Assembly (NCBI GenBank): GCA_963709555.1
Contig: CAVPWR010000002.1
Span: 208,100 to 272,099 of the forward strand
Length of the DNA stretch: 64,000 bases
Source: Sulfurisoma sp963709555
GTDB taxonomy: Bacteria > Pseudomonadota > Gammaproteobacteria > Burkholderiales > Rhodocyclaceae
Reading direction: 5' to 3'
A model generated the notes under the pieces. It was not told the DNA's origin. It ran no database searches and saw only the letters and a list, made by a program, of their open reading frames with translations. Below are positions 11,852 to 22,085 of the stretch, in pieces; the stretch's first letter is position 1, and each line of letters begins with the position of its first letter. The position numbers were made by a program, and so were the translations under genes.

Positions 11852-13337
11852 CTATCCCAAGCCCCTGCGATAGTGGATCGCCTCGGCGACGTGGGCACCG
11901 TGGACGTTCTCTTCGCCGGCAAGATCGGCGATGGTGCGCGCGACCTTCAATACGCGGTGATAGGCGCGCGCCGACAGTTTCAGTTGCGTCATCGCCTGCT
12001 TCAACAGCTGCGCGCCGGTACAGTCCGGCAGGCAATAGCGGTCGATCTCGTCGGGGGTGAGCAGCGCATTGGCCTTGTCCTGGCGCAAGATCTGGCGTCT
12101 GCGCGAGGCCGCGACGCGCTCGCGCACCACGCTCGATGACTCGCCTTCGCCGCGCGAGGCGAGATCCGCCTCGGCCACCGCCGGCACCTGGATCATCAGG
12201 TCGATGCGGTCGAGGAAGGGGCCGGAAAGCTTGCTGCGATATCGCGCCACCTGGTCCGGCGTGCAGCGGCAGCGCGCCTCGCCCAAGTGGCCGCAGGGAC
12301 AGGGATTCATCGCCGCGACCAGCTGGAAGCGCGCCGGGAACTCGGCGCGGCGGGCGGCGCGGGCGACGTGGATGTGGCCGGTTTCGAGCGGCTCGCGCAG
12401 CGCCTCGAGCACGCTGCGCTGCGAATTCCGGCAACTCGTCGAGGAAGAGCACGCCATGGTGCGCCAGCGAGATCTCGCCCGGGCGCGGCACGCCGCCGCC
12501 GCCGACCAGCGCCGGGGCGGAGGCCGAGTGGTGAGGCGAACGAAAGGGCCGCTGCGCCCAGCGCGTCGTGTCGAAGGTTCCGCCGAGCGACTGCACCGCC
12601 GCGCTCGCCAAGGCCTCGTCGCGGGTCATCGGCGGCAGGATGCCGGGCAGGCGACTCGCCAGCATCGACTTGCCGGTGCCGGGCGGGCCGCTCATCAGCA
12701 GCGAATGGCCACCGGCGGCGGCGACTTCCAGTGCACGCTTGGCCTGCGCCTGGCCCTTGACCTCGGCGAGATCGGGGTAGGTCGAAAATGTCGGCGCTGG
12801 CGCCACGGCGGCTTCCTGTAGCGGCGCCTGTCCGCCCAGATGGGCGCAGACTTCGAGCAGCGAAACGGCCGGCAGCACGGCCAGGCCGTCGATCAGGGCG
12901 GCCTCGGCGGCGCTCTCGCGCGGCAGCACGAAGCTGCGGCCGTTGCCGGCGGCGGCGAGGCACATGGCCAGTGCGCCGCGTATCGGCCGCAGCTCGCCCG
13001 AGAGCGAAAGTTCGCCGGCGAATTCGTGGCGGTCGAGGCCATCGGCCTTGATTTGCCCCGAGGCGATCAGGATGCCCAGTGCGATGGGCAGGTCGAAGCG
13101 GCCGGATTCCTTGGGCAGGTCCGCCGGCGCGAGATTGACGGTAATGCGTCGCGCCGGGAATTCGAAGTTGCCGTTCTGGATGGCGGCGCGGACGCGGTCG
13201 CGTGCTTCCTTGACCTCGGTGTCGGGCAGGCCGACCAGGGTGAAGGAGGGCAGGCCGGCGGCGAGATGGACCTCGACCGTGACTTCCGGCGCCGCCATGC
13301 CTGCGAGCGCACGGCTCCTCAGCACGGCGAGCGTCAT
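11852..13337 (-). CDS. comM: ComM/YifB AAA+ ATPase, frame interrupted
   Basis: A Mg-chelatase-like AAA+ helicase of about 495 residues. In Vibrio, ComM promotes branch migration when transformed DNA is integrated. The N-terminal domain begins MTLAVLRSRALAGM; Walker A is SGPPGTGKSM near residue 215 and Walker B is GVLFLDELPEF near residue 300; a zinc-like CPCG segment and C-terminal sensor region follow. One extra base near 12422 breaks the frame just after LDELPEF; removing it restores QRSVLEALREPLE. A copy of the 24-bp repeat lies in the linker before the ATPase domain. The stop of ubiK lies 7 bases upstream of the comM start. Confidence 0.9.
12785..12811 (+). repeat. 24-bp dispersed repeat, copy 3 (in comM)
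   Basis: AAAATGTCGGCGCTGGCGCC then ACGGCGG, with one extra base (AAAAT). It is antisense to comM and encodes AVAPAPTF in the linker between N-terminal domain and ATPase core, a different frame from the metH copies. Confidence 0.75.
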
Positions 13338-13344
13338 GGATCGA

Positions 13345-13587
13345 TTACTTGGCGTGGAGTCTGGTTTCGAGTTCGCTTACGCGCGCCTCGAGTGCGGCGA
13401 TCCTGCGCCGCGTCTCGGCCAGCACCTCACGCTGCACGTCGAATTCCTCGCGTGTCACGAGATTGAGTCGGGTCAGTCCGCTGGAGAGAAAGGCCTTGAC
13501 GTTCTTTTCGATGTCGCCGGCCGGGGTGGCGGCAAGCAGGGCCGAAAACCTGGCGCTGAATTCTTCGAGGGCTTTGGGATCGAGCAT
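13345..13587 (-). CDS. ubiK: Accessory ubiquinone factor UbiK (YqiC)
   Basis: An 80-residue coiled-coil protein. The N-terminus MLDPKALEEFSARFSALL and the C-terminal leucine-rich coil REVLAETRRRIAALEARVSELE are characteristic of UbiK/BMFP, which helps the aerobic ubiquinone hydroxylation complex with UbiJ at the membrane. I chose ATG 13587; ATG 13611 would add eight residues (MKSIRPDA) not usual for the family. It precedes comM on the same strand. Confidence 0.85.
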   Translation of the reverse strand: MLDPKALEEFSARFSALLAATPAGDIEKNVKAFLSSGLTRLNLVTREEFDVQREVLAETRRRIAALEARVSELETRLHAK

Positions 13588-13690
13588 GGCATCTGGCCGA
13601 ATGGATTTCAATGGAAAAGTCTAGCACGTCGCCAGAAGTTGCCAACTTGCGTGGCCGGCACGGGCATCTGCGCTGCACGCACCGAAATAA

Positions 13691-13707
13691 TGCACTTAAA
13701 TGGTGCA
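13691..13707 (+). promoter_or_regulatory. NtrC-type enhancer site 1
   Basis: TGCACTTAAATGGTGCA is a near-perfect match to the 17-bp NtrC consensus TGCACCA-N3-TGGTGCA. It is about 100 bp upstream of the sigma-54 promoter. Confidence 0.75.
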
Positions 13708-13722
13708 AAGGTGGACGGCCAT

Positions 13723-13739
13723 TGCGCAAAGTAGTGCGC
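13723..13739 (+). promoter_or_regulatory. NtrC-type enhancer site 2
   Basis: TGCGCAAAGTAGTGCGC is a weaker dyad of the same type. Its centre is 32 bp from that of site 1, three helical turns, the spacing used in the E. coli glnA enhancer. Confidence 0.65.
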
Positions 13740-13800
13740 CACACCGCTCATCTGGCTGATTTGTGTTCATATCTAATTGATAAAATTAAATAATTAATTC

Positions 13801-13816
13801 TGGCACGGTCCGTGCT
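13801..13816 (+). promoter_or_regulatory. Sigma-54 promoter of porin–glnK–amtB
   Basis: TGGCACGGTCCGTGCT has the GG and GC dinucleotides separated by exactly 10 bases and a good TGGCAC -24 box. The porin start codon is 38 bases downstream. The AT-rich stretch between this and the NtrC sites (about 13770–13800) could bend for activator contact. Confidence 0.75.
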
Positions 13817-13853
13817 GTGGGTTGTTTGTACAACTTTCACATCGGAGGCAATC

Positions 13854-14796
13854 ATGTATCGCAAACTTATCGTATCCCTGATCGCCTCGGCGAGCCTTGC
13901 TCCGCTGGCGGTGAGCGCGCAGACCGCTGCGCCGGCAACTGCGGCCGCACCTGCCTCGCCGCATACGGTGACCGGCAACTTCATGCTCACCAGCGACTAC
14001 CGTTTCCGTGGCCTGTCGCAGACCTTCAGGCTGCCGGCCGTGCAGGGTGGCATCGATTATTCGCACACGAGCGGCTTCTATCTTGGCACTTGGGCGTCGA
14101 ACGTCAGCGGCAACCAGTATCCCAACGGCGCGTCGATGGAATGGGACTTCTACGGCGGCTTCAAGTTCGAGCCGGCCAAGGACTGGATCATCGATCTCGG
14201 TGTGCTTCACTACTACTATCCGGGTGCATGGATCTCCAACGTAGCGCCGAACACGGGCAACACCAAGTTCGACAACACCGAGATCTATGCCGCTATCGCC
14301 TACAAGTGGATGAGCCTCAAGTACTCGCATACCGTCACCGACCTGTTCGGCATCCGCAGCGAAATATATGTCCCGCCTGCGGTCGGCGGTCTGGCGCAGA
14401 ACTGCGGCATCGACAGTTCGGGCGTGGCCTACACAACCCGGCCGGCGCCAACGGTACGCCCAGCACGGCTGCTTCGATCCCTCAGGCAGTTCGAAGGGTT
14501 CAGGCTACACCGACTTCACCGTCAATTATCCCGCGTCCGAAAAGGCCACCGTGGTCTTCCACGTCGGCCACCAGTCGGTCAAGAACTACGGCGACCTGAG
14601 CTACACCGATTGGAAGCTCGGCATCAACTACGACATCGGTTCAGGCTGGATCCTCGGTGCGGCCTATGTCGACACCAACGCCAAGGAGTCGTTCTACCGC
14701 TACTTCAATGGCACCCCGTCCGGTGCCACTTCGCCGGACAGCGTCAAGGACATCAGCAGCGGCACGGCCATCGTATCCATCGGCAAGTCTTTCTGA
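13854..14796 (+). CDS. TorF-family putative porin, frame interrupted
   Basis: A secreted outer-membrane beta-barrel protein of about 314 residues. The signal peptide MYRKLIVSLIASASLAPLAVSA is followed by GNFMLTSDYRFRGLSQT, the diagnostic start of this family, and alternating aromatic beta-strands to a C-terminal phenylalanine (SIGKSF). The ATG has GGAGG at a good distance. Frame changes near 14432 and 14455 separate the two halves; the later half resumes at HGCFDPSGSSKGSGYTDF. The gene leads the nitrogen operon, which suggests a channel for a nitrogen source, but the substrate is unknown. Confidence 0.8.
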
Positions 14797-14821
14797 AATA
14801 TCCAACAGTAAAGGAGCAGAC

Positions 14822-15160
14822 ATGAAACTGGTCACCGCAATCATCAAGCCGTTCAAGCTTGACGAAGTGCGTGAAGCCCTCGCCGCCGTAGGCGTGCAGG
14901 GAATCACCGTCACCGAAGTCAAAGGCTTCGGCCGCCAGAAGGGCCACACCGAGCTGTATCGCGGCGCCGAATACGTCGTCGATTTCCTGCCCAAGGTGAA
15001 GCTCGAGGCCGCCGTCAAGGACGACATGCTCGAGGGCTGCATCGAAGCCATCGAGAAATCCGCCAGCACCGGCAAGATCGGCGACGGCAAGATTTTCGTC
15101 TTCAACCTCGAACAATGCATCCGCATCCGCACCGGCGAGTCCGGCGACGAAGCGCTCTGA
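14822..15160 (+). CDS. glnK: P-II nitrogen regulatory protein GlnK
   Basis: A 112-residue P-II signal protein. The T-loop GFGRQKGHTELYRGAEYVVD contains Tyr51, the uridylylation site; the C-terminus VFNLEQCIRIRTGESGDEAL is canonical. It senses 2-oxoglutarate and ATP/ADP and controls AmtB by plugging its cytoplasmic face. The ATG follows AAAGGAG. It is 25 bases after the porin stop and 24 before amtB, forming one operon under NtrC/sigma-54 control. Confidence 0.95.
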   Translation: MKLVTAIIKPFKLDEVREALAAVGVQGITVTEVKGFGRQKGHTELYRGAEYVVDFLPKVKLEAAVKDDMLEGCIEAIEKSASTGKIGDGKIFVFNLEQCIRIRTGESGDEAL

Positions 15161-15184
15161 CTTGAGACTGCCAGGAGAACCATC

Positions 15185-16717
15185 ATGAAGAAATTGCTAG
15201 GAATCCTGCTCGCGGCCGCGGCCCTGAGCTTCGGCGGAGCGGCCAGTGCCGAGCCCGCCTCGCCCATGCTGATGGCGCAGGCCGCAGCGCCAGCCGGCAT
15301 GAGCGGCATGGCCGCTGAAGCCAAGCCGGCCGAGGCGGCAGCCCCCGCTGCTGCCGTAACCGCTCCTGCAGCCGCACCCGCAGCCGCAGCCACACCTGCG
15401 GCACCCACCATCAACAAGGGCGACAACGCCTGGATCATCGTCGCCACGGCCTTCGTCATCCTCATGAGCATCCCCGGCCTCGCGCTGTTCTACGGCGGCC
15501 TGGTGCGCAGCAAGAACATGCTGTCGGTGCTGATGCAGGTGTTCACCGTATTCTCGCTGGTGACGGTGCTGTGGGTCGTCTATGGCTACAGCGTCGCCTT
15601 CACCGAGGGCAATGCCTTCTTCGGCAGCCTCGACAAGCTGTTCCTCAAGGGCATCACGCCGGACTCGATCGCCGCCACCTTCAGCAAGGGTGTCGGCATC
15701 TCCGAGTTCATCTTCGTCGCCTTCCAGGGCGCGTTCGCGGCCATCACCTGCGGCCTGATCGTCGGCGCCTTCGCCGAACGCATCAAGTTCTCCGCAGTGC
15801 TGCTGTTCACCGTGCTGTGGTTCACCTTCAGCTACCTGCCGATGACGCACATGGTCTGGTACTGGGCGGGTCCGGACGGCTACGTGTCGGCTGAAGCAGC
15901 CGAGAAACTCGGTGCCACGGCGGGCTATCTGTTCCAGAAGGGCGCGCTCGACTTCGCCGGCGGTACGGTGGTGCACATCAACGCCGCCATCGCCGGTCTG
16001 GTCGGTGCCTACATGGTCGGCAAGCGCGTCGGCTACGGCAAGGACTCGATGGCCCCGCACTCGCTGACCTTCACCATGATCGGCGCCTCGCTGCTGTGGT
16101 TCGGCTGGTTCGGCTTCAACGCCGGCTCGGCGCTCGAAGCCAACGGCGTCGCGGCTCTGGCCTTCGTCAATACCTGGCTGGCCACGGCTGCCGCGGCGAT
16201 GTCCTGGATGGTGGTGGAATGGCTGGTCAAGGGCAAGCCCTCGATGCTCGGTGCCGCATCCGGTGCCGTCTCGGGCCTCGTCGCCATCACCCCGGCCGCC
16301 GGCTTCGTCGGTGTGGTCGGTGCGCTGGCGATCGGCCTGCTTGCCGGTGTGATCTGCCTGTGGGGCGTCAATGGCCTCAAGAAGCTGCTCGGTGCGGACG
16401 ACTCGCTCGACGTGTTCGGCGTGCATGGCGTCGGCGGCATCCTCGGCGCGCTGCTCACCGGCGTGTTCGCGGCGCCCAGCCTCGGCGGCAGCGGAGTCTA
16501 CGACTACGTCGCCAACAAGGTCGCCGACAACTACGACATCATGGGCCAGGTCATCATCCAGGCCACGGGCGTGGGCGTCACCCTCGTCTGGTCCGGTGTG
16601 GTCGCCTTCGTCGCCTACAAGATCGTCGATATCTTCGTCGGCCTGCGCGTGGCTGAAGAAGAGGAGCGCGAGGGTCTGGACATCGTGTCCCACGGCGAAT
16701 CGGCTTACCACGGCTAA
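15185..16717 (+). CDS. amtB: Ammonium transporter AmtB
   Basis: A 510-residue inner-membrane ammonium channel with an N-terminal signal peptide (MKKLLGILLAAAALSFGGAA), then an Ala/Pro-rich periplasmic linker of about 55 residues, longer than usual, then 11 membrane helices. Family signatures are seen in FYGGLVRSKN (about residue 104), the pore region DFAGGTVVHINAAIAGL and DVFGVHGVGGILGALLTG with the twin pore histidines. It works with GlnK encoded immediately upstream. A strong intrinsic terminator follows 60 bases after the stop. Confidence 0.95.
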   Translation: MKKLLGILLAAAALSFGGAASAEPASPMLMAQAAAPAGMSGMAAEAKPAEAAAPAAAVTAPAAAPAAAATPAAPTINKGDNAWIIVATAFVILMSIPGLALFYGGLVRSKNMLSVLMQVFTVFSLVTVLWVVYGYSVAFTEGNAFFGSLDKLFLKGITPDSIAATFSKGVGISEFIFVAFQGAFAAITCGLIVGAFAERIKFSAVLLFTVLWFTFSYLPMTHMVWYWAGPDGYVSAEAAEKLGATAGYLFQKGALDFAGGTVVHINAAIAGLVGAYMVGKRVGYGKDSMAPHSLTFTMIGASLLWFGWFGFNAGSALEANGVAALAFVNTWLATAAAAMSWMVVEWLVKGKPSMLGAASGAVSGLVAITPAAGFVGVVGALAIGLLAGVICLWGVNGLKKLLGADDSLDVFGVHGVGGILGALLTGVFAAPSLGGSGVYDYVANKVADNYDIMGQVIIQATGVGVTLVWSGVVAFVAYKIVDIFVGLRVAEEEEREGLDIVSHGESAYHG

Positions 16718-16777
16718 AGCATCCACCCCCGGCCTTCCAGCGGAAGGTCGACGGGAAAGTTTCCTCCCTGCGATTTT

Positions 16778-16807
16778 CGGGCACCGGCAACGGTGCCCGT
16801 TTTTTTT
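16778..16807 (+). terminator. Intrinsic terminator after amtB
   Basis: CGGGCACCG (16778–16786), loop GCAA, CGGTGCCCG (16791–16799), then eight T (16800–16807). The stem-loop is nearly identical to the one at 18174–18200. Confidence 0.9.
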
Positions 16808-16825
16808 GCTTGCGGCAGCGAAGCC

Positions 16826-17737
16826 TCAGCCGCGACCCTGCCGCCACGGCGCGCCGCCGAACTCCTCGACCAGGAAATCCACCATCGCCCGCACCTTGGG
16901 CGAAAGGTTGCGGCCGCTGGGATAGGTGGCGAACAGCGGCACCGGCTCGACGTGGTGCCAGTCGGCGAGGATGGGCACCAGCTTGCCGCCGCGAATGGCG
17001 TCGCCGACGATGACGTCGGTCAGGCGCGTGATGCCCACGCCGGCCACGGCCAGCTGCAGGACGGTTTCGGCATTGTTCGCGGCGACATTGCCGGCGACCT
17101 GCACCACGCGGATGCCATCGTCGGTGTCGAAGGGCCACCGGCGCAGGGCCGGCAGGCTGGTGATCCACAAGCAGTTGTGCCGCTGCAGGTCGTCGGGTGT
17201 CCGCGGGGTGCCGTGGCGCGCCAGGTAGTCGGGTGCCGCGCAGATCACCCGCTCCAGATTGCAGATGCGCCGCGCCACCGTGGATGATTCTTCCAGGGTA
17301 CCGATGCGGATCGCCAAGTCGATGCCTTCCTCCATGGCGCCCGCCTGGTGGTCGCTGATGGTGATGTCCATCTCGACCGCGGGGTGACGCGCCAGAAAAC
17401 GTGGAATGGCCGGCGCCAGCTGGTGCATGCCGAAGGCGGATCCGCAGTGAAGGCGCAGCAGGCCGCGCGGGCTGGCGCCGGCCTGCGCGATCTCCGCCTC
17501 CGCCTCGTCCAGTGCGGTCAGGATCGGGCGGGATCGGGCGTAGAAAGCTTCCCCCTCGGCCGTCAGTTGCAGACGGCGCGTGGTGCGGTGCAGGAGCCGG
17601 GCGCCCAGTCGGTCTTCGAGTCGCGTCACCAGCTTGGACAGGGCCGATGGCGTCAGGCCAATATCCCGCGCCGCGGCGGAAAACCCTCCGGTTTCCACGG
17701 CACGAACAAAAGCGGTCATTTCGGCGGTGCGATCCAT
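16826..17737 (-). CDS. LysR-family transcriptional regulator
   Basis: A 303-residue LysR regulator. The N-terminal winged helix-turn-helix reads FVRAVETGGFSAAARDIGLT then PSALSKLVTRLEDRLGARLL; the C-terminal effector domain runs from about residue 90. Members of this subgroup often repress or activate an adjacent divergent gene. Here the divergent neighbour is the small 17859–18062 gene, with a 121-base AT-rich gap between. The effector is unknown. It converges with amtB across the terminator. Confidence 0.9.
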   Translation of the reverse strand: MDRTAEMTAFVRAVETGGFSAAARDIGLTPSALSKLVTRLEDRLGARLLHRTTRRLQLTAEGEAFYARSRPILTALDEAEAEIAQAGASPRGLLRLHCGSAFGMHQLAPAIPRFLARHPAVEMDITISDHQAGAMEEGIDLAIRIGTLEESSTVARRICNLERVICAAPDYLARHGTPRTPDDLQRHNCLWITSLPALRRWPFDTDDGIRVVQVAGNVAANNAETVLQLAVAGVGITRLTDVIVGDAIRGGKLVPILADWHHVEPVPLFATYPSGRNLSPKVRAMVDFLVEEFGGAPWRQGRG

Positions 17738-17858
17738 GGCCTTATTATGGACAGAAATTCATCAATGTTGTTCCAGATGTAGTGATTGTTCTTATATCAG
17801 AGTGCAATTAGACTGAAGCCCATCAGATGTTGCAATGCACCACTTGCCGGAGGCAATC

Positions 17859-18062
17859 ATGTCACTCCTCAATACGTCCGAGATCGACCACGTCCGCGAA
17901 CTGCGCGCCGATGAAATGCAGCAATTGCGGAAACGCGCTTTTGCGCGGTTGGCGGACTATGGCCGACTGTTCGGCGCCACCGTGGTTTCGGTGTTGCTGG
18001 CCATCAGTGAAGGCTTGCGTCCCCTGTTTTCCTGGAATCCCCGGGCGAAAGGCCCTCGCTAA
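17859..18062 (+). CDS. Small hypothetical protein
   Basis: A 67-residue protein with an amphipathic N-terminal half (VRELRADEMQQLRKRAFARL) and a short hydrophobic helix (about residues 37–53, LFGATVVSVLLAISEGL). I do not recognise it. The ATG at 17859 follows GGAGG; a GTG/ATG 24 bases upstream in frame is less likely. Its ribosome-binding region, CGGAGGCAATCATGT, is identical over 15 bases to that of the porin gene. It is divergent from the LysR gene and may be its target. Confidence 0.6.
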   Translation: MSLLNTSEIDHVRELRADEMQQLRKRAFARLADYGRLFGATVVSVLLAISEGLRPLFSWNPRAKGPR

Positions 18063-18173
18063 TCCGCGACGGGTCGCGGCAAAGCCTTGTCGGCCTGAGT
18101 CCACCGGGTGCTGCCGCCGGTCCGTGCTTTGCCCGAACCCCCGCCCGAATCTCCAACCTGACTCCCGCCCGAC

Positions 18174-18200
18174 GGGCACCGGCAACGGTGCCCTTTTTTT
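18174..18200 (+). terminator. Intrinsic terminator after small protein gene
   Basis: GGGCACCG (18174–18181), GCAA, CGGTGCCC (18186–18193), seven T. It shares all 20 stem-loop bases with the amtB terminator 1.4 kb away. Confidence 0.9.
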
Positions 18201-18201
18201 G

Positions 18202-18226
18202 AAAAGTCGGCGCTGGCGACACGCCG
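18202..18226 (+). repeat. 24-bp dispersed repeat, copy 4 (intergenic)
   Basis: AAAAGTCGGCGCTGGCGACA then CGCCG, directly after the T-tract of the terminator. This copy is outside any gene. Confidence 0.85.
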
Positions 18227-18337
18227 ATGCGGGGCTACTGGGCCTAGAATGAGCGGCGACTTTGTTCGTTCAAGCTTGAAGGAGATGTTCGCGCCCCGCC
18301 GCGTTGCAGCGGGTTTCCGCTGGCCGATTCCATTTTC

Positions 18338-21300
18338 ATGGACAAGACTCCCGCCTCATCGCCCGGCCCGGTTCCTGCGTCGCATACGTCCCATGTGCGC
18401 CCGGCCATGCTGCGCACCATCCTGCAGGCCATTCCTGACCTGGTCTGGATCAAGGACCCGGACGGCGTCTATATAGCCTGCAATCCGACCTTCGAGCGCC
18501 TCTACGGCGCCAGGGAGGCGGACATCATCGGCAAGACCGACTACGATTTCGTCGCGCGCGAGCAAGCCGATTTCTTCCGCCAAAAGGATCGCGAGGCGGC
18601 GGCGGCAGGCAAGCCCACGAGCAACGAAGAGTGGCTGACTTTCGCCGCCGACGGTTATCGCGGCCTCTTCGAAACCGTCAAGACCCCGATACTCGACACC
18701 GGGGGACGGCTGGTCGGCGTGCTCGGCATCGCCCGCGACATCAGCGAGCACCGCACGCTCGAATCGACGCTGATGACGACCGCCGGCTTCGTTTCTCAGC
18801 ATCATGGGGCCGGCTGTTTCGATGCACTGGTCAGGTTCGCCGCCGAGACCTTCGGCGTCGATTACGTGCACCTCGCGCTGCTGGAGCCGGACCCGGGTCG
18901 GGTGCGCGTCATCGCCGCCTGGTCGGATGGCCAGCGCCTCGAGCCCGGCTATGTCTACGCCCTGGCCGGCACACCCTGCGAGAACGTGCTGCAGAAGGCG
19001 CGCAAGTGCTACGGCGACCATGTGCAGGCACTGTTTCCGCAGGATCCTGACCTCGTAACCTTGCACGCCGAAGCCTACATCGGCGAACCGATACTCGACG
19101 GCGCCGGCCGCGTGGTCGGCCTCATCGTGCTGGTGGCCCGGCAGGCGATGCCCTATTCGCAGACCATCGAGGCCGGCATGCGCATTCTCGCCGCCCGCGC
19201 CAGCACCGAGCTGGTGCGGCGGCAGGCGGAAGCGGCCCTGCGCAGTAACGAGGAGCGCTACCGGCGCATCAGTACGCTCACCAGCGACGTCATCTTTTCC
19301 TGCTACCGCGGGAGCGACGGCCAGTTTCGCATCGACTGGTGCGGCGGCAATGCCGAGGACGTCTTCGGCTTCAGCAACGAGGCGCTGCTGGCCCGCGGCT
19401 GCTGGCGCTGCTCGGTGCTGGCGGAGGACCTGCCGCTGTTCAAGCGCAACATCACCGAACTCGCACCCGGCCATTCGAGCGACTGCACCCTGCGCATCAC
19501 CCATGCCGACGGTACGCTGCGCTGGCTGCGCAGCTACGCCCATGTCGAGGACGACCCCACGGGCACCGGCGTGCATCGCCTCTACGGTGCCTGCCAGGAC
19601 GTCACGGTCCAGCACCAGGCCGAGGCGGCGCTGCGCGACAGCCAGGAACGGCTGCGGCTGATCCTCGATTCGGCGGCCGAGGCGATCTACGGCGCCGACA
19701 CCAAGGGCATCTGCACCTTCGTGAACAAGGCCTGCCTGCGCATGCTCGGCTACGAGCGCGAGGAAGACCTGGTCGGCAAGGGTATCCATGCCCTGATCCA
19801 CCACACCTATCCCGACGGCCGGCCCTACCCGAAGGAGCAATGCCATGTGCGGCACTCCACCCTCGAGGGCAGGAGCACCCATGTCGAGGACGAGGTGCAC
19901 TGGCGCGCCGACGGCAGCAGCTTCCCGGTCGAATACTGGTCGCACCCCATGTACCGCGACGGCGAACTGGTCGGCGCCGTCGTCACCTTCGTCGACATCA
20001 GCGAGCGCAAGGCGGTGGAAAGTGCGCTGCGCGCCAGCGAGGCGCGCTTCCGTGGCATCTTCGACAACGTCGATGCGCTGGCGATCCAGGGCTACTCGTC
20101 CGACGGCACGGTGACCTACTGGAACCGGGCCTCGGAAAAGATCTACGGCTACAGTGCCGCCGAAGCCATCGGCGGCAACCTGCTCGACCTGATCATTCCG
20201 CCCGAGGCTCATGCCGAGGTCAAGGGTGCCGTGCACTGGATGTTCGACCACAAGCAGGGCATACCCGCCGGGCGCCTCGAGCTGCTGCGCAAGGATGGCA
20301 GTACCGTCCCGGTGTATTCGAGCCACACCGTGGTCGATACCCCCGACAACGGCGCCACGCTGTTCTGCCTCGATATCGATATGACCGAACTCGACCGCGC
20401 CGAGCAGGCGCAGCGCGAAAGCGAGGCGCGCTACCGCGCGCTGTTCGAGAACTCCGGCGATGGCATCTTCGTGACCCGCGGGCCGCTGATCGTCGACTGC
20501 AACGACTCGGTGCGGCGCATCTTCCGCTGCGACCGCGAGGAAATGCTCGGGCACAGCATCGTCGATTTCTGCCCCGAGCGGCAGCCCGACGGCACGCCGT
20601 CGGCGCAGGCGGCGATGGAGCACATAAGGCGCACCCTCGCCGGCGAGCGAACCGATCCTCGAATGGCGCCATCAGCGCCTGGACGGCAGCCTCTTCGATG
20701 CCGAGGTCAAGCTCACCACTGTCAGCATCGGCGGCGAGATGCACATCATCGCCACCATGCGCGACATCACCGAACGCAAGCAGGCCGAGGCGCGCATCGA
20801 GTTCCTTGCCCACCATGACCCGCTGACGGGCCTGCCCAACCGCGTGCTGTTGCGCGACCGCTTCGAGCAGGCCCGGGCCTTCGCCGAGCGCAACCACGCG
20901 CAGGTGGGGATGCTGTTCCTCGACCTCGACAACTTCAAGGCGGTCAACGACACGCTGGGCCACGCCGCCGGCGACGAGCTGCTCAAGGCCGTGGTGTTCC
21001 GCCTCGAGGAGTGCGTGCGCGACACCGACACCATGAGCCGGCAGGGCGGCGACGAGTTCATCATCCTGCTCAACAACATTCCCGACCCGGCCACGGCGGA
21101 GCGCGTCGCCGGCGAGATCCTGCTGCGGCTGACCGAGCCCGTCCTCGTCAACGGCCACGCCATTGCCACGGGGGGAAGCATAGGCATCGCCCTCTACCCC
21201 GAGGACGGCCAGAACTTCGACACCCTGCTGCAGCGTGCCGACACCGCGATGTACACGGCCAAGGCGGCCGGCCGCAATACCTATCGCTTCTTCGATCAGA

Positions 21301-22085
21301 GGATGAACGACCAGGTGCGCGAACACATGCTGCTGCAGAATCGCCTGCACCAGGCGCTGGGCCGCGCGGAATTCCGCCTCGCCTACCAGCCCAAGTACGA
21401 CATCGAAGGCCGCCGCATCACCGGCCTCGAGGCGCTGCTGCGCTGGAACGATCCCGAAGTCGGCGAGGTGTCGCCGGCCCGCTTCATTCCGGTGGCCGAG
21501 GATTGCGGCCTGATCGTGCCCATCGGCCGCTGGGTGCTCGAGACCGCCTGCCGCCAGGTCGCGATCTGGCTGGCGGCCGGGCTGGCGCCGCCGCCGGTGT
21601 CGGTCAATCTCTCGGCGCTGCAGTTCCGTCGCGGCCGCCTGGTCGAGACCGTGGCCGAGGTGCTGGAGCAGACCGGTCTGCCCGCCGGCCTGCTCGAGCT
21701 CGAACTCACCGAGTCGATCCTGCTGCAGGACGTGGACAACACGCTCGATACCGTGCGCCGCCTCAAGGCGCTCGGCGTCGTGCTGTCGATCGACGATTTC
21801 GGCACCGGCTACTCCTCGCTGTCCTATCTCAAGCGCTTCGCCGTCGATAAGCTCAAGATCGACCAGAGCTTCGTCCGCGACGTCGGCAGCGACCCGGACG
21901 ACGAGGCCATCGTGCGTGCCATCATCCAGCTGGCGCGCAGCCTGCGCCTCGGCATCATCGCCGAAGGTGTCGAGACGAAGGAGCAGCTCGCCTTCCTGCG
22001 GGCCGAGGGTTGCGAGGAAATCCAGGGCTACCTGTTCAGCCGGCCGCTGCCGCCGGCCGGGATCGAGGCCCTGCTGAAGGGTTAG
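18338..22085 (+). CDS. Multi-PAS/GAF sensor with GGDEF and EAL domains, frame interrupted
   Basis: A cytoplasmic signalling protein of about 1,248 residues controlling cyclic di-GMP. Without a signal peptide or membrane segment, it has PAS (about 25–150), a GAF-like region (165–285), then four PAS/PAC modules (300–410, 430–555, 565–680, 695–800). The GGDEF domain has an intact RQGGDEF active site near residue 905 and the EAL domain has GLEALLRW near residue 1030, plus DDFGTGYSSL. Both activities look possible. One extra C at 20648 breaks the frame between AGE and PILEWRHQRL. The stop overlaps the convergent purU by 4 bases. Confidence 0.9.
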
